14,832 nucleotides of DNA, from positions 1 to 14,832 of the forward strand of contig CAMLNK010000013.1 in the NCBI GenBank assembly GCA_946481035.1. The letters are read 5' to 3'. The DNA comes from an uncultured Dyadobacter sp. (GTDB taxonomy: Bacteria; Bacteroidota; Bacteroidia; Cytophagales; Spirosomataceae). Shown here one piece after another: positions 7,643 through 14,832 of this stretch (positions are counted from its first letter, which is position 1; each line of letters starts with the position of its first letter). The translations under genes and the position numbers were made by a program. The notes under the pieces were generated by a model that saw only the letters and a list, made by a program, of their open reading frames with translations, was not told the origin of the DNA and did not search any database.

Positions 7643-7754
7643 GTTAGATGAAAATTGTGTTCTTTTGATAAAAAATTAGACAGTGCAGTTGTATCGGGCG
7701 GCATCCGGAGGCCGGCCTGAACGGCTCGTGTTTCACTTCATAACCCTTTTTAAC

Positions 7755-10700
7755 ATGATTTTTTCTACCCGCTTTTCTCCACTGCTTCTGGCCGTGCTGC
7801 TGCTGTTGTTCGGCGCATCGGCGGTCAGGGCCCAGGTTCCGGTTTCGGGCCGGGTAACGGATGCTTCCGGCCCGCTCGTCGGCGTGAGTGTGATCATCAA
7901 GGGTGCCAATGGCGGCACGTCGACTAACACCGATGGAAATTTTACGATCAATGTGCCTTCCGCCGATGCGGTCCTTGTTTTCTCCTACATCGGATACATT
8001 CCCCGCGAAATACAGGTGGGCAGGCAGAGCAAACTCGACGTGCTCCTGGAAGCCGATACCAAGGCGCTCGACGAAGTGGTGGTGGTAGGCTACGGGACCA
8101 AAACCCGCGCGGACCTCACCGGTTCGGTATCGACGATCAAGGGCGCGGACCTCGAAAAATCACCCGCGAGTAACCTTACCAACTCCATTGCCGGACGAGT
8201 ACCCGGCCTGATCGCCAACACAAGAAGCGGCGAGCCGGGTAACGACAATGCGGAGATTTTCGTCCGCGGAAAAGCAACGCTCGGCAGTACCGGTGCGCTG
8301 GTCGTGATCGACGGCATTCCCGATCGCTCGGGCGGTTTTGCGCGGCTCAATCCGGCGGATATCGAGTCGTTTAACGTGATCAAAGATGCTACGGCGGCGA
8401 TTTACGGCGCACGGTCGGCCAATGGTGTGATCCTGATCACGACCAAGCGCGGCCAGGCGGGCAAACCGGTGCTTTCCATCGGTACCAACTGGTCGCTCAC
8501 GCAGGCGACGCGCGTGCCGCAAATGCTGAATTCCTATGAATACGCGTTGGCTACCAACGAATACGACCAGATGATCGGCCAGAAACCCACCTGGCCCGAC
8601 GCCTCGTTGCAGAAGTTCCGCGACGGCTCCGACCCGCTTTCGTTCCCCAGCACCGACTGGTGGGACGCGACCATGAAGAAGCAGGCATTGCAGCACAATC
8701 AGGTTATTTCGCTCCGCGGCGGAACCGACAAGGTTACCTATTTTCTTTCGGGGCAGTACCAGAAGCAGGACGGCATTTATAAAAAGGACGCAGCCTACTA
8801 CAAGCAGGCCCAGGCGCGTGCCAACGTAGATATTGCCGTTACCGACAACCTGAAAATAGGCGTGGACCTGCTGTACCGCAACGAATTCCGCAACTCGGCC
8901 GTGGGTAATTACAATGCCGGGGCGATATTCCGGGAGCTGTGGCTCGCTTACCCGTACCTGGTGCCCATTTACCCGAATGGCCTTGTGGGGCCGGGTATCG
9001 GCGGCGGGCCTAACAACAGCATGGTGTATATCACCAGCGGAGAAGCCGGCTACAACCGCGCTACCAACGATTTTTTGCAAACCAAGACCTATTTCAAATG
9101 GGATTTGTCCAAAGCCGTCGACGGTTTGTTTGTAGATGGCTACTATGCCTATGACCTTACTTTTTCGAAAACAAAGGCATTTACCAAAACACCGCCGCCC
9201 TCTTTCCGCTACGATGGCGCGACGGGTAATTATGTGCAGATCAATTCGGCCATTAAACCCAGCTTGTCGGAGCTGCGGGGTACATTGAAACAAAACCTGA
9301 TGAACATCCGGCTCGGCTATAACAACCGCTTCGGCGACCATTCCGTCGAAGGGTTTGCGGCATATGAGCGTTTCGAAGGCAATGCCGACGAAATCAGCGC
9401 ATTCCGGTCCAACTTCCTCAGCAATTCGCTCGATCAGCTTTCGGCGGGCAGCCTGATTGGCCAGCAGAACAACTCCACCGCCGCTCAAACCGGCCGTAAC
9501 AACTTCATCGCACGGGCTTCCTACGGTTTCAAGAACAAATATCTTTTTGACTACAACATGCGCTACGACGGCTCGCAGAACTTTCCCGAAGGAAAGCGCT
9601 ACGGCTTTTTCCCGGCGGTTTCGGCGGCATGGCGCATTTCGCAGGAGGATTTTTTCAATTCCAAAAGCATTACCGAGCTGAAATTGCGCGGTTCATGGGG
9701 TAAGACGGGGAACGATGTCGTTTCGGCATTCAACTACATTCAGACCTACCTCCTGGGGACCGGCTACGGCTATTCGCTCGGCCCGGCTGCCTCGCAGGTA
9801 AGCTCGCTCGTGCCCGGCCCGACGCCCAACAAGGACATTACCTGGGAAGTAGCCACCACCACCGACGTAGCGCTGGATGCGCAGTTTCTAAAAGGCAAAC
9901 TCGGCCTGACCATCGATTACTTCCGTTCCATGCGCTCGGGTATCCTCATTACGCGTAGCGAGTCCGTGCCCGCGTACACGGGGCTGACCCTGCCCAACCA
10001 GAACCTCGGAAAAGTGCTGAACAGGGGTATCGAACTGGAAGCCTATTATAATGGTACCATCGGGACGAGCTTCGGATACAATATCCGGGGTAACCTCACC
10101 TTCGCCCGCAATAAGGTCATTTTCATGGACGAGGCCGCCAGCGTGCCTTCCTACCAGCGTAAAACCGACATTCCGATCGATTCATGGGTGGTGTACGAGT
10201 CCGACGGCCTGTACCAGAACCAGGCGGAGATCGACGCCAGTCCGCACCCGGCCAATACCGCGCCCGGCGACATCCGCTACAAGGATATCAATGGCGACGG
10301 GGCGATCAATGGGCTGGACCAGGTAAGACAATCGTCCGTGCGGACGCCGGAGCTGATTTACGGGACCTCGCTCGGACTTTCATGGAAGAACCTGGATCTT
10401 TCGCTCTTCGTGCAGGGGCAGGCGCGTGCACAGTCGTACCTCGCGCCCGCGGGGCTGAACATGGCGAGGGAGTTTTTCGACGGTCGCTGGCAAAAAGAAG
10501 GGGATAACCAGTTCCCGCGCAACTTCAATGGCCCTACCGGCGCTTCCAGAGGGGTGAACACGCTCACTTCCGATTTCTGGCTTCGCAATGCGGCTTTCGT
10601 GCGGCTGAAAAATGTCGAGCTGGGCTTTACAGTACCTTCCAGCGTGTTGAAAAAGGCCAAAATGCACAGTGCGCGGATCTATATCAATGGCAGCAACCTT

Positions 10701-10811
10701 TTCTCGATCGACAAATTCGGGCCTTCTTTTGACCCTGAGATCCCCAACAACTCGGGCTACTATTATCCGCAGCAGCGCGTCGTGAATCTGGGCGCCAACA
10801 TCAGCTTCTAA
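7755..10811 (+). CDS. SusC/RagA-type TonB-dependent outer-membrane transporter
   Basis: This outer-membrane beta-barrel imports glycan oligosaccharides using TonB energy and works as a complex with the SusD lipoprotein encoded just downstream. The ATG at 7755 gives 1018 residues with a clean signal peptide (Arg6, Leu-rich core, likely cleavage after AVRA near residue 26). The frame is open further upstream to a GTG at 7683, but that would put 24 unsuitable residues before the signal. Residues about 28-100 form a carboxypeptidase-regulatory-like domain (VSGRVTD, GVSVIIKG, FSYIGY). The TonB box region is DEVVVVGYGT (106-115). The plug follows and contains DATAAIYGARSANGV (211-225), the usual SusC signature. 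The remainder is barrel, ending in GANISF with a C-terminal Phe. The transported glycan is unknown. The gene ends 17 bp before susD. Confidence 0.95.
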   Translation: MIFSTRFSPLLLAVLLLLFGASAVRAQVPVSGRVTDASGPLVGVSVIIKGANGGTSTNTDGNFTINVPSADAVLVFSYIGYIPREIQVGRQSKLDVLLEADTKALDEVVVVGYGTKTRADLTGSVSTIKGADLEKSPASNLTNSIAGRVPGLIANTRSGEPGNDNAEIFVRGKATLGSTGALVVIDGIPDRSGGFARLNPADIESFNVIKDATAAIYGARSANGVILITTKRGQAGKPVLSIGTNWSLTQATRVPQMLNSYEYALATNEYDQMIGQKPTWPDASLQKFRDGSDPLSFPSTDWWDATMKKQALQHNQVISLRGGTDKVTYFLSGQYQKQDGIYKKDAAYYKQAQARANVDIAVTDNLKIGVDLLYRNEFRNSAVGNYNAGAIFRELWLAYPYLVPIYPNGLVGPGIGGGPNNSMVYITSGEAGYNRATNDFLQTKTYFKWDLSKAVDGLFVDGYYAYDLTFSKTKAFTKTPPPSFRYDGATGNYVQINSAIKPSLSELRGTLKQNLMNIRLGYNNRFGDHSVEGFAAYERFEGNADEISAFRSNFLSNSLDQLSAGSLIGQQNNSTAAQTGRNNFIARASYGFKNKYLFDYNMRYDGSQNFPEGKRYGFFPAVSAAWRISQEDFFNSKSITELKLRGSWGKTGNDVVSAFNYIQTYLLGTGYGYSLGPAASQVSSLVPGPTPNKDITWEVATTTDVALDAQFLKGKLGLTIDYFRSMRSGILITRSESVPAYTGLTLPNQNLGKVLNRGIELEAYYNGTIGTSFGYNIRGNLTFARNKVIFMDEAASVPSYQRKTDIPIDSWVVYESDGLYQNQAEIDASPHPANTAPGDIRYKDINGDGAINGLDQVRQSSVRTPELIYGTSLGLSWKNLDLSLFVQGQARAQSYLAPAGLNMAREFFDGRWQKEGDNQFPRNFNGPTGASRGVNTLTSDFWLRNAAFVRLKNVELGFTVPSSVLKKAKMHSARIYINGSNLFSIDKFGPSFDPEIPNNSGYYYPQQRVVNLGANISF

Positions 10812-10828
10812 CCCTTACTATTTAACCC

Positions 10829-12514
10829 ATGAAAACACAAATCAATCATAAAACCCAATCCGGCTGGACCGCAAAGCTGCTCGCAGGCATAACCATCGCC
10901 GCCGGCATGCTGGTGATGAATTCCTGCAAGGACGTACTCGACCTGAAACCGCTGAATGCCTACTCCGATTCCGACGTATGGAGAGATCCGAACCTGACGC
11001 AGGTGTTTGTGAACGGCATTTATGACCAAACCGTGATGGCTTATAAGGATGGCGGCTTCGGGTGGGGCGCGCAGACCGACGAGCTGTACGGCAATTTTAA
11101 CTGGACCAACGAAAACAGCTACGTGCAGGGTGAAGCCACGCCCGATAACCAGACTTCCAATTCCCTGAACCGCTGGGGGGATTTGTACGGTGCTGTCCGG
11201 AGATGTAATGTATTCCTGAAAAACGTGGGCCAGCTGGACACCGTTTCCAACGGCAAGGCCGTGCGCACGATGCGTGGGGAAGTTCATTTTTTGAGGGCAT
11301 TGGCCTATTTTGAGCTTTTGAAACGGTTCGGCGGCGTGCCGCTGATCACCAAGGTGTATGACGTGACCGACAAGGATTTCAACGAAAAGCGCGCCACCTG
11401 GACGGAAACGCAGGATTTTATCCTCGCTGATATCGAGCAGGCTTCCAAGCTGTTGCCGGCGGCCTATTCCGCCGATCTCGACAAAGGCCGGGCGACGGTA
11501 GGAGCGGCATTAGCCCTCAAATCACGGTTGCTGCTATACGCGGCGAGTCCCTATTTCAATACTTCGGGAGATAAAAAACTCTGGCAGCAGGCCAAAGAAG
11601 CTGCTAAGGCCGTCATCGATTTCAAAGACGCGCCGTATGCATTGTATGGCAGCGCTGCCAGTGGAACCTATAATAAGACCTACCTGGATTTTTTCAACCC
11701 GGAAGTGATTTTTGCACGGGTTTACAGCGGCCTGGCGAGAGCCGACCGGTACAATACGGTAAGCCGTGATCTTAGTCCAAATGGCTATGAAGGGTACAGC
11801 GCTTATAATGTAGTGCAGCAAATGGTTGATGCATTCGAAATGGCCGATGGGACCGCATTCAGCTGGACTAACCCTGCGCATGCAAAGAATCCTTATGCCA
11901 ACCGCGACCCACGGTTTTATGCGACGATTCTGGCTAATAATCAGCAGTTCAAAGGCCGTATGACGCAGTTTTTCGAAGGCGGGGACGATTCACCGCAAAG
12001 CCCGTATTCGCCCTGGAATGCTTCCAAGACGCGTTACGTGATCCGCAAAATGGTGGATGAGTCGGTCGACTGGCAAAAGCAGGACTATGCCGCATCGCAA
12101 TGGGTCGGTTTCAGGCTTTCCGAGATTTACCTGAACTACATGGAAGCCTGCGCCGCATTGGGCGAGGACGGCGAAGCGCTCACTTACCTGAACAAATTAC
12201 GCGCGCAAAAAGCGGGTATGCCGCCGGTCAATGCATCCGGGGCCGCATTGATGGACAAGATCCGTCAGGAGCGCCGCATTGAGCTTTGCTTCGAAGGCCA
12301 CCGGTATTTCGATATCCGGCGCTGGGGCATTGCCGAAGTAGGATCGAAAGACGCTTTGGGCGTGATCATTACCAAGCAGCCCGACGGTACATTTACCTAT
12401 CAATCGGCCACCGTGCAGAAACGGACTTGGATTCCCGCCCTGTATTTTTACCCGATACCGCGGACGGAGTTGCAGCGAAACCCCGCATTGACCCAGAATC
12501 CTAATTATAATTGA
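10829..12514 (+). CDS. SusD/RagB-type glycan-binding outer-membrane lipoprotein
   Basis: This cell-surface lipoprotein captures glycan and forms the lid over SusC. Its 561 residues are of normal length. The N-terminus has a lipoprotein signal with Cys33 in LVMNSCKD as the probable lipidated residue; the residues before Cys fit a somewhat loose lipobox. The helical TPR-like part of SusD is visible in GEVHFLRALAYFELLKRFGG and GAALALKSRLLLYAAS. The usual C-terminal signature appears as IRQERRIELCFEGHRYFDIRRWG. The protein ends with a typical PIPRTELQRNPALTQNPNY segment. It follows susC closely on the same strand. The ligand cannot be told from sequence. Its stop codon TGA is also the first three bases of a motif repeated further downstream, near 14112. 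Confidence 0.95.
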   Translation: MKTQINHKTQSGWTAKLLAGITIAAGMLVMNSCKDVLDLKPLNAYSDSDVWRDPNLTQVFVNGIYDQTVMAYKDGGFGWGAQTDELYGNFNWTNENSYVQGEATPDNQTSNSLNRWGDLYGAVRRCNVFLKNVGQLDTVSNGKAVRTMRGEVHFLRALAYFELLKRFGGVPLITKVYDVTDKDFNEKRATWTETQDFILADIEQASKLLPAAYSADLDKGRATVGAALALKSRLLLYAASPYFNTSGDKKLWQQAKEAAKAVIDFKDAPYALYGSAASGTYNKTYLDFFNPEVIFARVYSGLARADRYNTVSRDLSPNGYEGYSAYNVVQQMVDAFEMADGTAFSWTNPAHAKNPYANRDPRFYATILANNQQFKGRMTQFFEGGDDSPQSPYSPWNASKTRYVIRKMVDESVDWQKQDYAASQWVGFRLSEIYLNYMEACAALGEDGEALTYLNKLRAQKAGMPPVNASGAALMDKIRQERRIELCFEGHRYFDIRRWGIAEVGSKDALGVIITKQPDGTFTYQSATVQKRTWIPALYFYPIPRTELQRNPALTQNPNYN

Positions 12515-12550
12515 GGTTATATTAGTAAGGAGCGAATTTGCATCATCGCC

Positions 12551-12587
12551 GTCAGCCTGAGCGGAGTCGGAAGTGTCAGCCTGAGCG
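12551..12587 (+). repeat. Tandem REP-like repeat (GTCAGCCTGAGCG twice)
   Basis: GTCAGCCTGAGCG occurs at 12551-12563 and again at 12575-12587, 24 bp start to start. The first copy continues as GAGTCGGAAG. From general knowledge, CTGAGCGGAGTCGAAG-like sequences are common interspersed intergenic repeats in Bacteroidota. The same motif recurs as an inverted pair near 14140-14173. The rest of the 156-bp gap before the next start shows no gene. Confidence 0.7.
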
Positions 12588-12670
12588 TAACAGCCCGGGT
12601 ACATTTTATACGCCATTACTTTAATAGGATATTTAGTAAGACATTGTATTTTAATCCAAAAACAAATCGA

Positions 12671-14107
12671 ATGATCAGATTCATCGCAGCGGCTGCCGTT
12701 TGGCTCGCTTGCCAGCAAAGTGGTATGGCGCAAAGCGAAACGTTAAAGTTCCGGTCGACGGACGCCGCATTGCAAACCGCATTTGAGCGGGCGAAGGAAA
12801 TGGCCCTGAGCCACCGAGGCAACCCGGCCGACCCGGTGGGCGATTGGTACGAGGCCGCATTGCCTTCGCGCTTCGCATTTTGTATGCGCGACGTGGCGCA
12901 CCAGAGTATGGCCGCCGAAATGCTCGGCCTCGGCAAAGCGAACAGCAATATGTTTTCACTTTTTGCCAAAAACATTTCCGACAGCAAGGATTGGTGCTCT
13001 TATTGGGAGATCAACAAAGAGGGAAAACCCGCGCCGGCCGATTACCGGAACGACGATGAATTCTGGTATAACCTCAATGCGAATTTCGATGTGATGCAGG
13101 CGGCGTGGAAACTCTATTTGTGGACCGGCGACAAGCGGTATATCAACGGCCCCGGGTTTGCCAATTTCCACCGGAAGTCGGTCCGCGAATATGTGGAGCG
13201 CTGGGTATTGCAGCCGGATTCGCTGCTTTCACGGCCGCTTCACCCGAATGCGCACGCAGCCTATAACGACGACGATTCGTTTCACCGCTGCCGCGGGCTC
13301 GCTTCCTATTCCGAAGGGGTGCACGACCTGAAAATGGGTGTCGACCTGGTGGCGTCACTTTCGCGGGGGATGCAAACCTATGCGGATATGCTGCGCGTGG
13401 AGGGCAAAACTGCCGAGGCTTCCGCATTTGACAAAAAAGCTGAGCAATACCGGCAGCATATCGAGAAGAAATGGTGGAGCGAAAAAGAGGATAAATACTT
13501 TACCTATTATTCATCTAAAGGCGCATTCGGCTATACCGAGGGCGAGACTTTCCTGCTCTGGTTCGATGTGTTGAAAGACACAACCCGCACCCGCAAGACG
13601 ATAGACCAGATCCTGGCGCGGGACTGGAATATCGAGAACCAGTCGTATTTTCCTTATGTATTGGGCCAATACGGCTATCCCGGGCAAATCCGCAGCCAGA
13701 TTCTCCACCTGACCGACCCGGCCACGAAGCGCCGCGAGTACCCCGAAGTTTCGTACGGCGCAGTTCAGGGCGTCGTTCAGGGCATTATGGGGATCGACGC
13801 CGATGCGCGTGTGAACAGAGTTACGACATTGTTCAACGGAAGGGCGGAGGATACGCATACCATTGAAAATCTGCCTGTTTTGCAGCGGAACATTTCGGTT
13901 ACGGAGTCTGCCAAAACGGCCTCGCTTCGTAATGCGGGCGCCTCCGCCGTTCAGTGGCGGGTGATATTCGCAGGAAAGCATCCTTTCATCATCGTGAATG
14001 GCAAGAGGCAAAAAGCGGGCCAAACGGTTGTGAAAGGATCGCGAGCGGTGTCGTTCGCGGATGTGTCGGTACCTGCGGGCCGGGAGGTTACGGCACGTGT
14101 AGAGTAA
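12671..14107 (+). CDS. Secreted six-hairpin (alpha/alpha)6-barrel glycosidase-like protein
   Basis: The ATG at 12671 gives 478 residues with a signal peptide (Arg3, Ala-rich core, likely cleavage near GMA-Q at 20-21). A TTG at 12644 is in frame but adds nine residues ahead of the signal and is rejected. The body is rich in paired helices with aromatic and acidic motifs: DWYEAALPSRFAFCMRDVAHQS (58-79; Arg73 and Asp74 likely in the active site), DDEFWYNLNANFD (128-140), KLYLWTGDKRYI, YSEGVHDLKMGVD, and later YTEGETFLLWF and EYPEVSYGAVQG. This pattern is typical of six-hairpin glycosidases (the fold of GH37, GH63, GH78, GH125 and others), with a short C-terminal beta domain from about residue 400. 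I cannot assign a GH family or substrate. As the gene after susCD, it is probably the enzyme that trims the imported glycan in the periplasm. Lyase or isomerase activity on the same fold is an alternative. Confidence 0.6.
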   Translation: MIRFIAAAAVWLACQQSGMAQSETLKFRSTDAALQTAFERAKEMALSHRGNPADPVGDWYEAALPSRFAFCMRDVAHQSMAAEMLGLGKANSNMFSLFAKNISDSKDWCSYWEINKEGKPAPADYRNDDEFWYNLNANFDVMQAAWKLYLWTGDKRYINGPGFANFHRKSVREYVERWVLQPDSLLSRPLHPNAHAAYNDDDSFHRCRGLASYSEGVHDLKMGVDLVASLSRGMQTYADMLRVEGKTAEASAFDKKAEQYRQHIEKKWWSEKEDKYFTYYSSKGAFGYTEGETFLLWFDVLKDTTRTRKTIDQILARDWNIENQSYFPYVLGQYGYPGQIRSQILHLTDPATKRREYPEVSYGAVQGVVQGIMGIDADARVNRVTTLFNGRAEDTHTIENLPVLQRNISVTESAKTASLRNAGASAVQWRVIFAGKHPFIIVNGKRQKAGQTVVKGSRAVSFADVSVPAGREVTARVE

Positions 14108-14111
14108 TGTC

Positions 14112-14193
14112 TGAGGTTGTATCAAATTGTTAGTAAGCTGTCACGCTGAGCGGCCCGGTCCGCTCAGGCTGACAACGAGGAGATACAACCTCA
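14112..14193 (+). repeat. Nested inverted-repeat element with REP-like core
   Basis: An exact 12-bp inverted repeat (TGAGGTTGTATC at 14112-14123, GATACAACCTCA at 14182-14193) encloses a second hairpin. The inner arms, 14140-14153 and 14160-14173, carry GTCACGCTGAGCGG and the complement of GTCAGCCTGAGCGG. They pair at 12 of 14 positions around a 6-base loop (CCCGGT). There is no T-tract, so it is not a standard terminator, though it could still stall transcription or protect the 3' end of the upstream mRNA. The remaining 46 bp before the regulator gene are AT-rich. Confidence 0.8.
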
Positions 14194-14239
14194 TTAGTGA
14201 ATAAATAAGTTTTTAGCTTTACGCAGTAATCAGCACCGA

Positions 14240-14832
14240 ATGGAGAGCATATTTGATAAAATAAAGGAATTGCGGGAGGTAACATCCTATTCCAAACACG
14301 ACCAGATCGTCACAGGGATCATCAATGCGATTGACCAGAAGATCGTTTCACCGAACGATTTGCTGCCGTCGGTGAACCAGATGATCCAGGAACTGAACTT
14401 TTCCCGCGAGACCATCCGCAAGGGTTACGGTGAACTGGTGGACAGGGGCGTGGTCGAATCCAAGAACCGGATCGGGTACTATGTTACCAATGCGCAGACC
14501 AGCCAGTTCATGAAAGTGGCCCTGATCATGTATAATCTCGATACATTCGAAGAACTTTTCTACCGGAATTTCCGGAAAGAGCTCGGCCCCAAAGTACATC
14601 TGGACGTATTCTTCCATCATGGCAGCGTCGATGTGCTGGAAAGCACGCTATTCCAGATCAAGGGAAAGTACGGCATGTATGTGGTGGCGCCTATCCCGCA
14701 CCGCCGGACGAAGGAAATCCTCGAAACTATTCCGCGGAGCAATCTTCTCATTTTCGACCGGTTCGAGCAGCTCGACGGCGAGGTGAGCTACATCGCGCAG
14801 GAATTCGAACGATCGACGTACGCGGTGCTCGA
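14240..14832 (+). CDS. GntR-family transcriptional regulator, 3' truncated
   Basis: The frame is open from the ATG at 14240 to the right edge (197 codons), so the gene continues beyond the window. Residues about 18-87 form a GntR-type winged helix: HDQIVTGIINAID, then LLPSVNQMIQELNFSRETIRKGYGELVDRGVVES, with the wing KNRIGYYV. This matches the GntR pattern of LPS-x-x-L and tx-R-x-tv-x-a-y-x-x-L-x-x-x-G. From residue about 92, KVALIMYNLDTFEELFYRNF and later YGMYVVAPIPHRRTKEILETI and LLIFDR resemble the start of a LacI/periplasmic-binding-like sugar sensor domain, a pairing common in Bacteroidota carbohydrate regulators. It probably senses a sugar product of the adjacent locus and may bind the repeats upstream of susC, but that is not shown. 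TAGCTTTA at 14214-14221 is a one-mismatch -7-like element. The true start could differ slightly, but no other ATG is nearby upstream in frame. Confidence 0.85.
   Translation, partial: MESIFDKIKELREVTSYSKHDQIVTGIINAIDQKIVSPNDLLPSVNQMIQELNFSRETIRKGYGELVDRGVVESKNRIGYYVTNAQTSQFMKVALIMYNLDTFEELFYRNFRKELGPKVHLDVFFHHGSVDVLESTLFQIKGKYGMYVVAPIPHRRTKEILETIPRSNLLIFDRFEQLDGEVSYIAQEFERSTYAVL

Larger units (their letters stand above)
7454..7754 (+). promoter_or_regulatory. AT-rich control region upstream of susC
   Basis: No gene is evident in this stretch of about 300 bp between the bioA terminator and the susC start. It is far more AT-rich than its surroundings. It holds the repeated 17-mer at 7485 and 7626, a TTCTATA/TATAGAA inverted repeat (7474-7480 and 7487-7493), an imperfect CCATTT/AAATGG inverted repeat (7559-7564 and 7579-7584), and a perfect 14-bp AT palindrome at 7604-7617. 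A GC-rich patch just before the start includes the 10-bp palindrome AGGCCGGCCT (7709-7718). I found no full TAnnTTTG element. The region probably carries the promoter and regulator sites of the susCD locus. Confidence 0.6.

Noticed and set aside
7683..7754. Upstream GTG start for susC
   Set aside because: It would place 24 extra residues before a typical signal peptide. The ATG at 7755 gives a normal SusC N-terminus.
8160..9488. Long open frame on the minus strand (442 codons) opposite susC
   Set aside because: It lies wholly inside a well-supported susC gene, has no recognisable motifs, and is a by-product of GC-rich codon use.
12644..12670. Upstream TTG start for the six-hairpin enzyme
   Set aside because: It adds nine polar residues ahead of a signal peptide that begins properly at the ATG at 12671.
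1..14832. CRISPR arrays, tRNA or rRNA genes, insertion sequences
   Set aside because: No regularly spaced repeat series, no cloverleaf or rRNA-like stretch and no transposase-like reading frame was seen on either strand.

Overview
The window reads as chromosomal DNA from a member of the Bacteroidota, most likely an environmental Cytophagales/Chitinophagales lineage such as Dyadobacter or its relatives. That is inferred from a SusC/SusD pair, the lack of Shine-Dalgarno sequences before most starts, TAnnTTTG-like -7 elements, and a moderately GC-rich coding style with AT-rich intergenic DNA. All genes are on the + strand.

Layout. (1) 1-3627: two adjacent glycoside-hydrolase-like genes of the GH27/GH36 (clan GH-D) type. 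The first is cut by the left edge; the second is complete and secreted. A strong hairpin plus T-tract at 3659-3697 ends this block. (2) 3803-7415: a tightly overlapping four-gene biotin operon, X-bioF-bioD-bioA. X encodes a 202-residue ferritin-like di-iron protein. A second terminator at 7423-7453 closes it. bioB, bioC and bioH are not in the window. (3) 7416-7754: a 339-bp AT-rich intergenic region with an exact 17-bp direct repeat, in which each copy holds two AGTATAG heptamers ten bases apart. This is probably the control region of the following locus. (4) 7755-14107: a polysaccharide-utilisation-like cluster of susC, susD and a secreted six-hairpin (alpha/alpha)6-barrel enzyme. (5) 14240-right edge: the start of a GntR-type regulator, probably with a LacI-like sensor domain.

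How the genes may work together. SusC and SusD would bind and import a glycan across the outer membrane, the periplasmic (alpha/alpha)6 enzyme would process it, and the GntR protein may sense the product. The two GH-D genes may belong to the same or an upstream utilisation locus, with the biotin operon lying between and insulated by terminators. BioF, BioD and BioA would convert pimeloyl thioester to KAPA, then DAPA, then dethiobiotin.

The most interesting item is the ferritin-like protein translationally coupled to BioF. It has a full E / ExxH / E / ExxH di-iron ligand set and is a candidate for an oxygen-dependent step that supplies or feeds the pimelate moiety. A second is a repeated intergenic element found just after both susD and the last enzyme gene. 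It carries TGAGGTTRTAT, TTAGTAAG and REP-like GTCAGCCTGAGCGG motifs in the same order, and at the second site it is folded into a nested inverted repeat.
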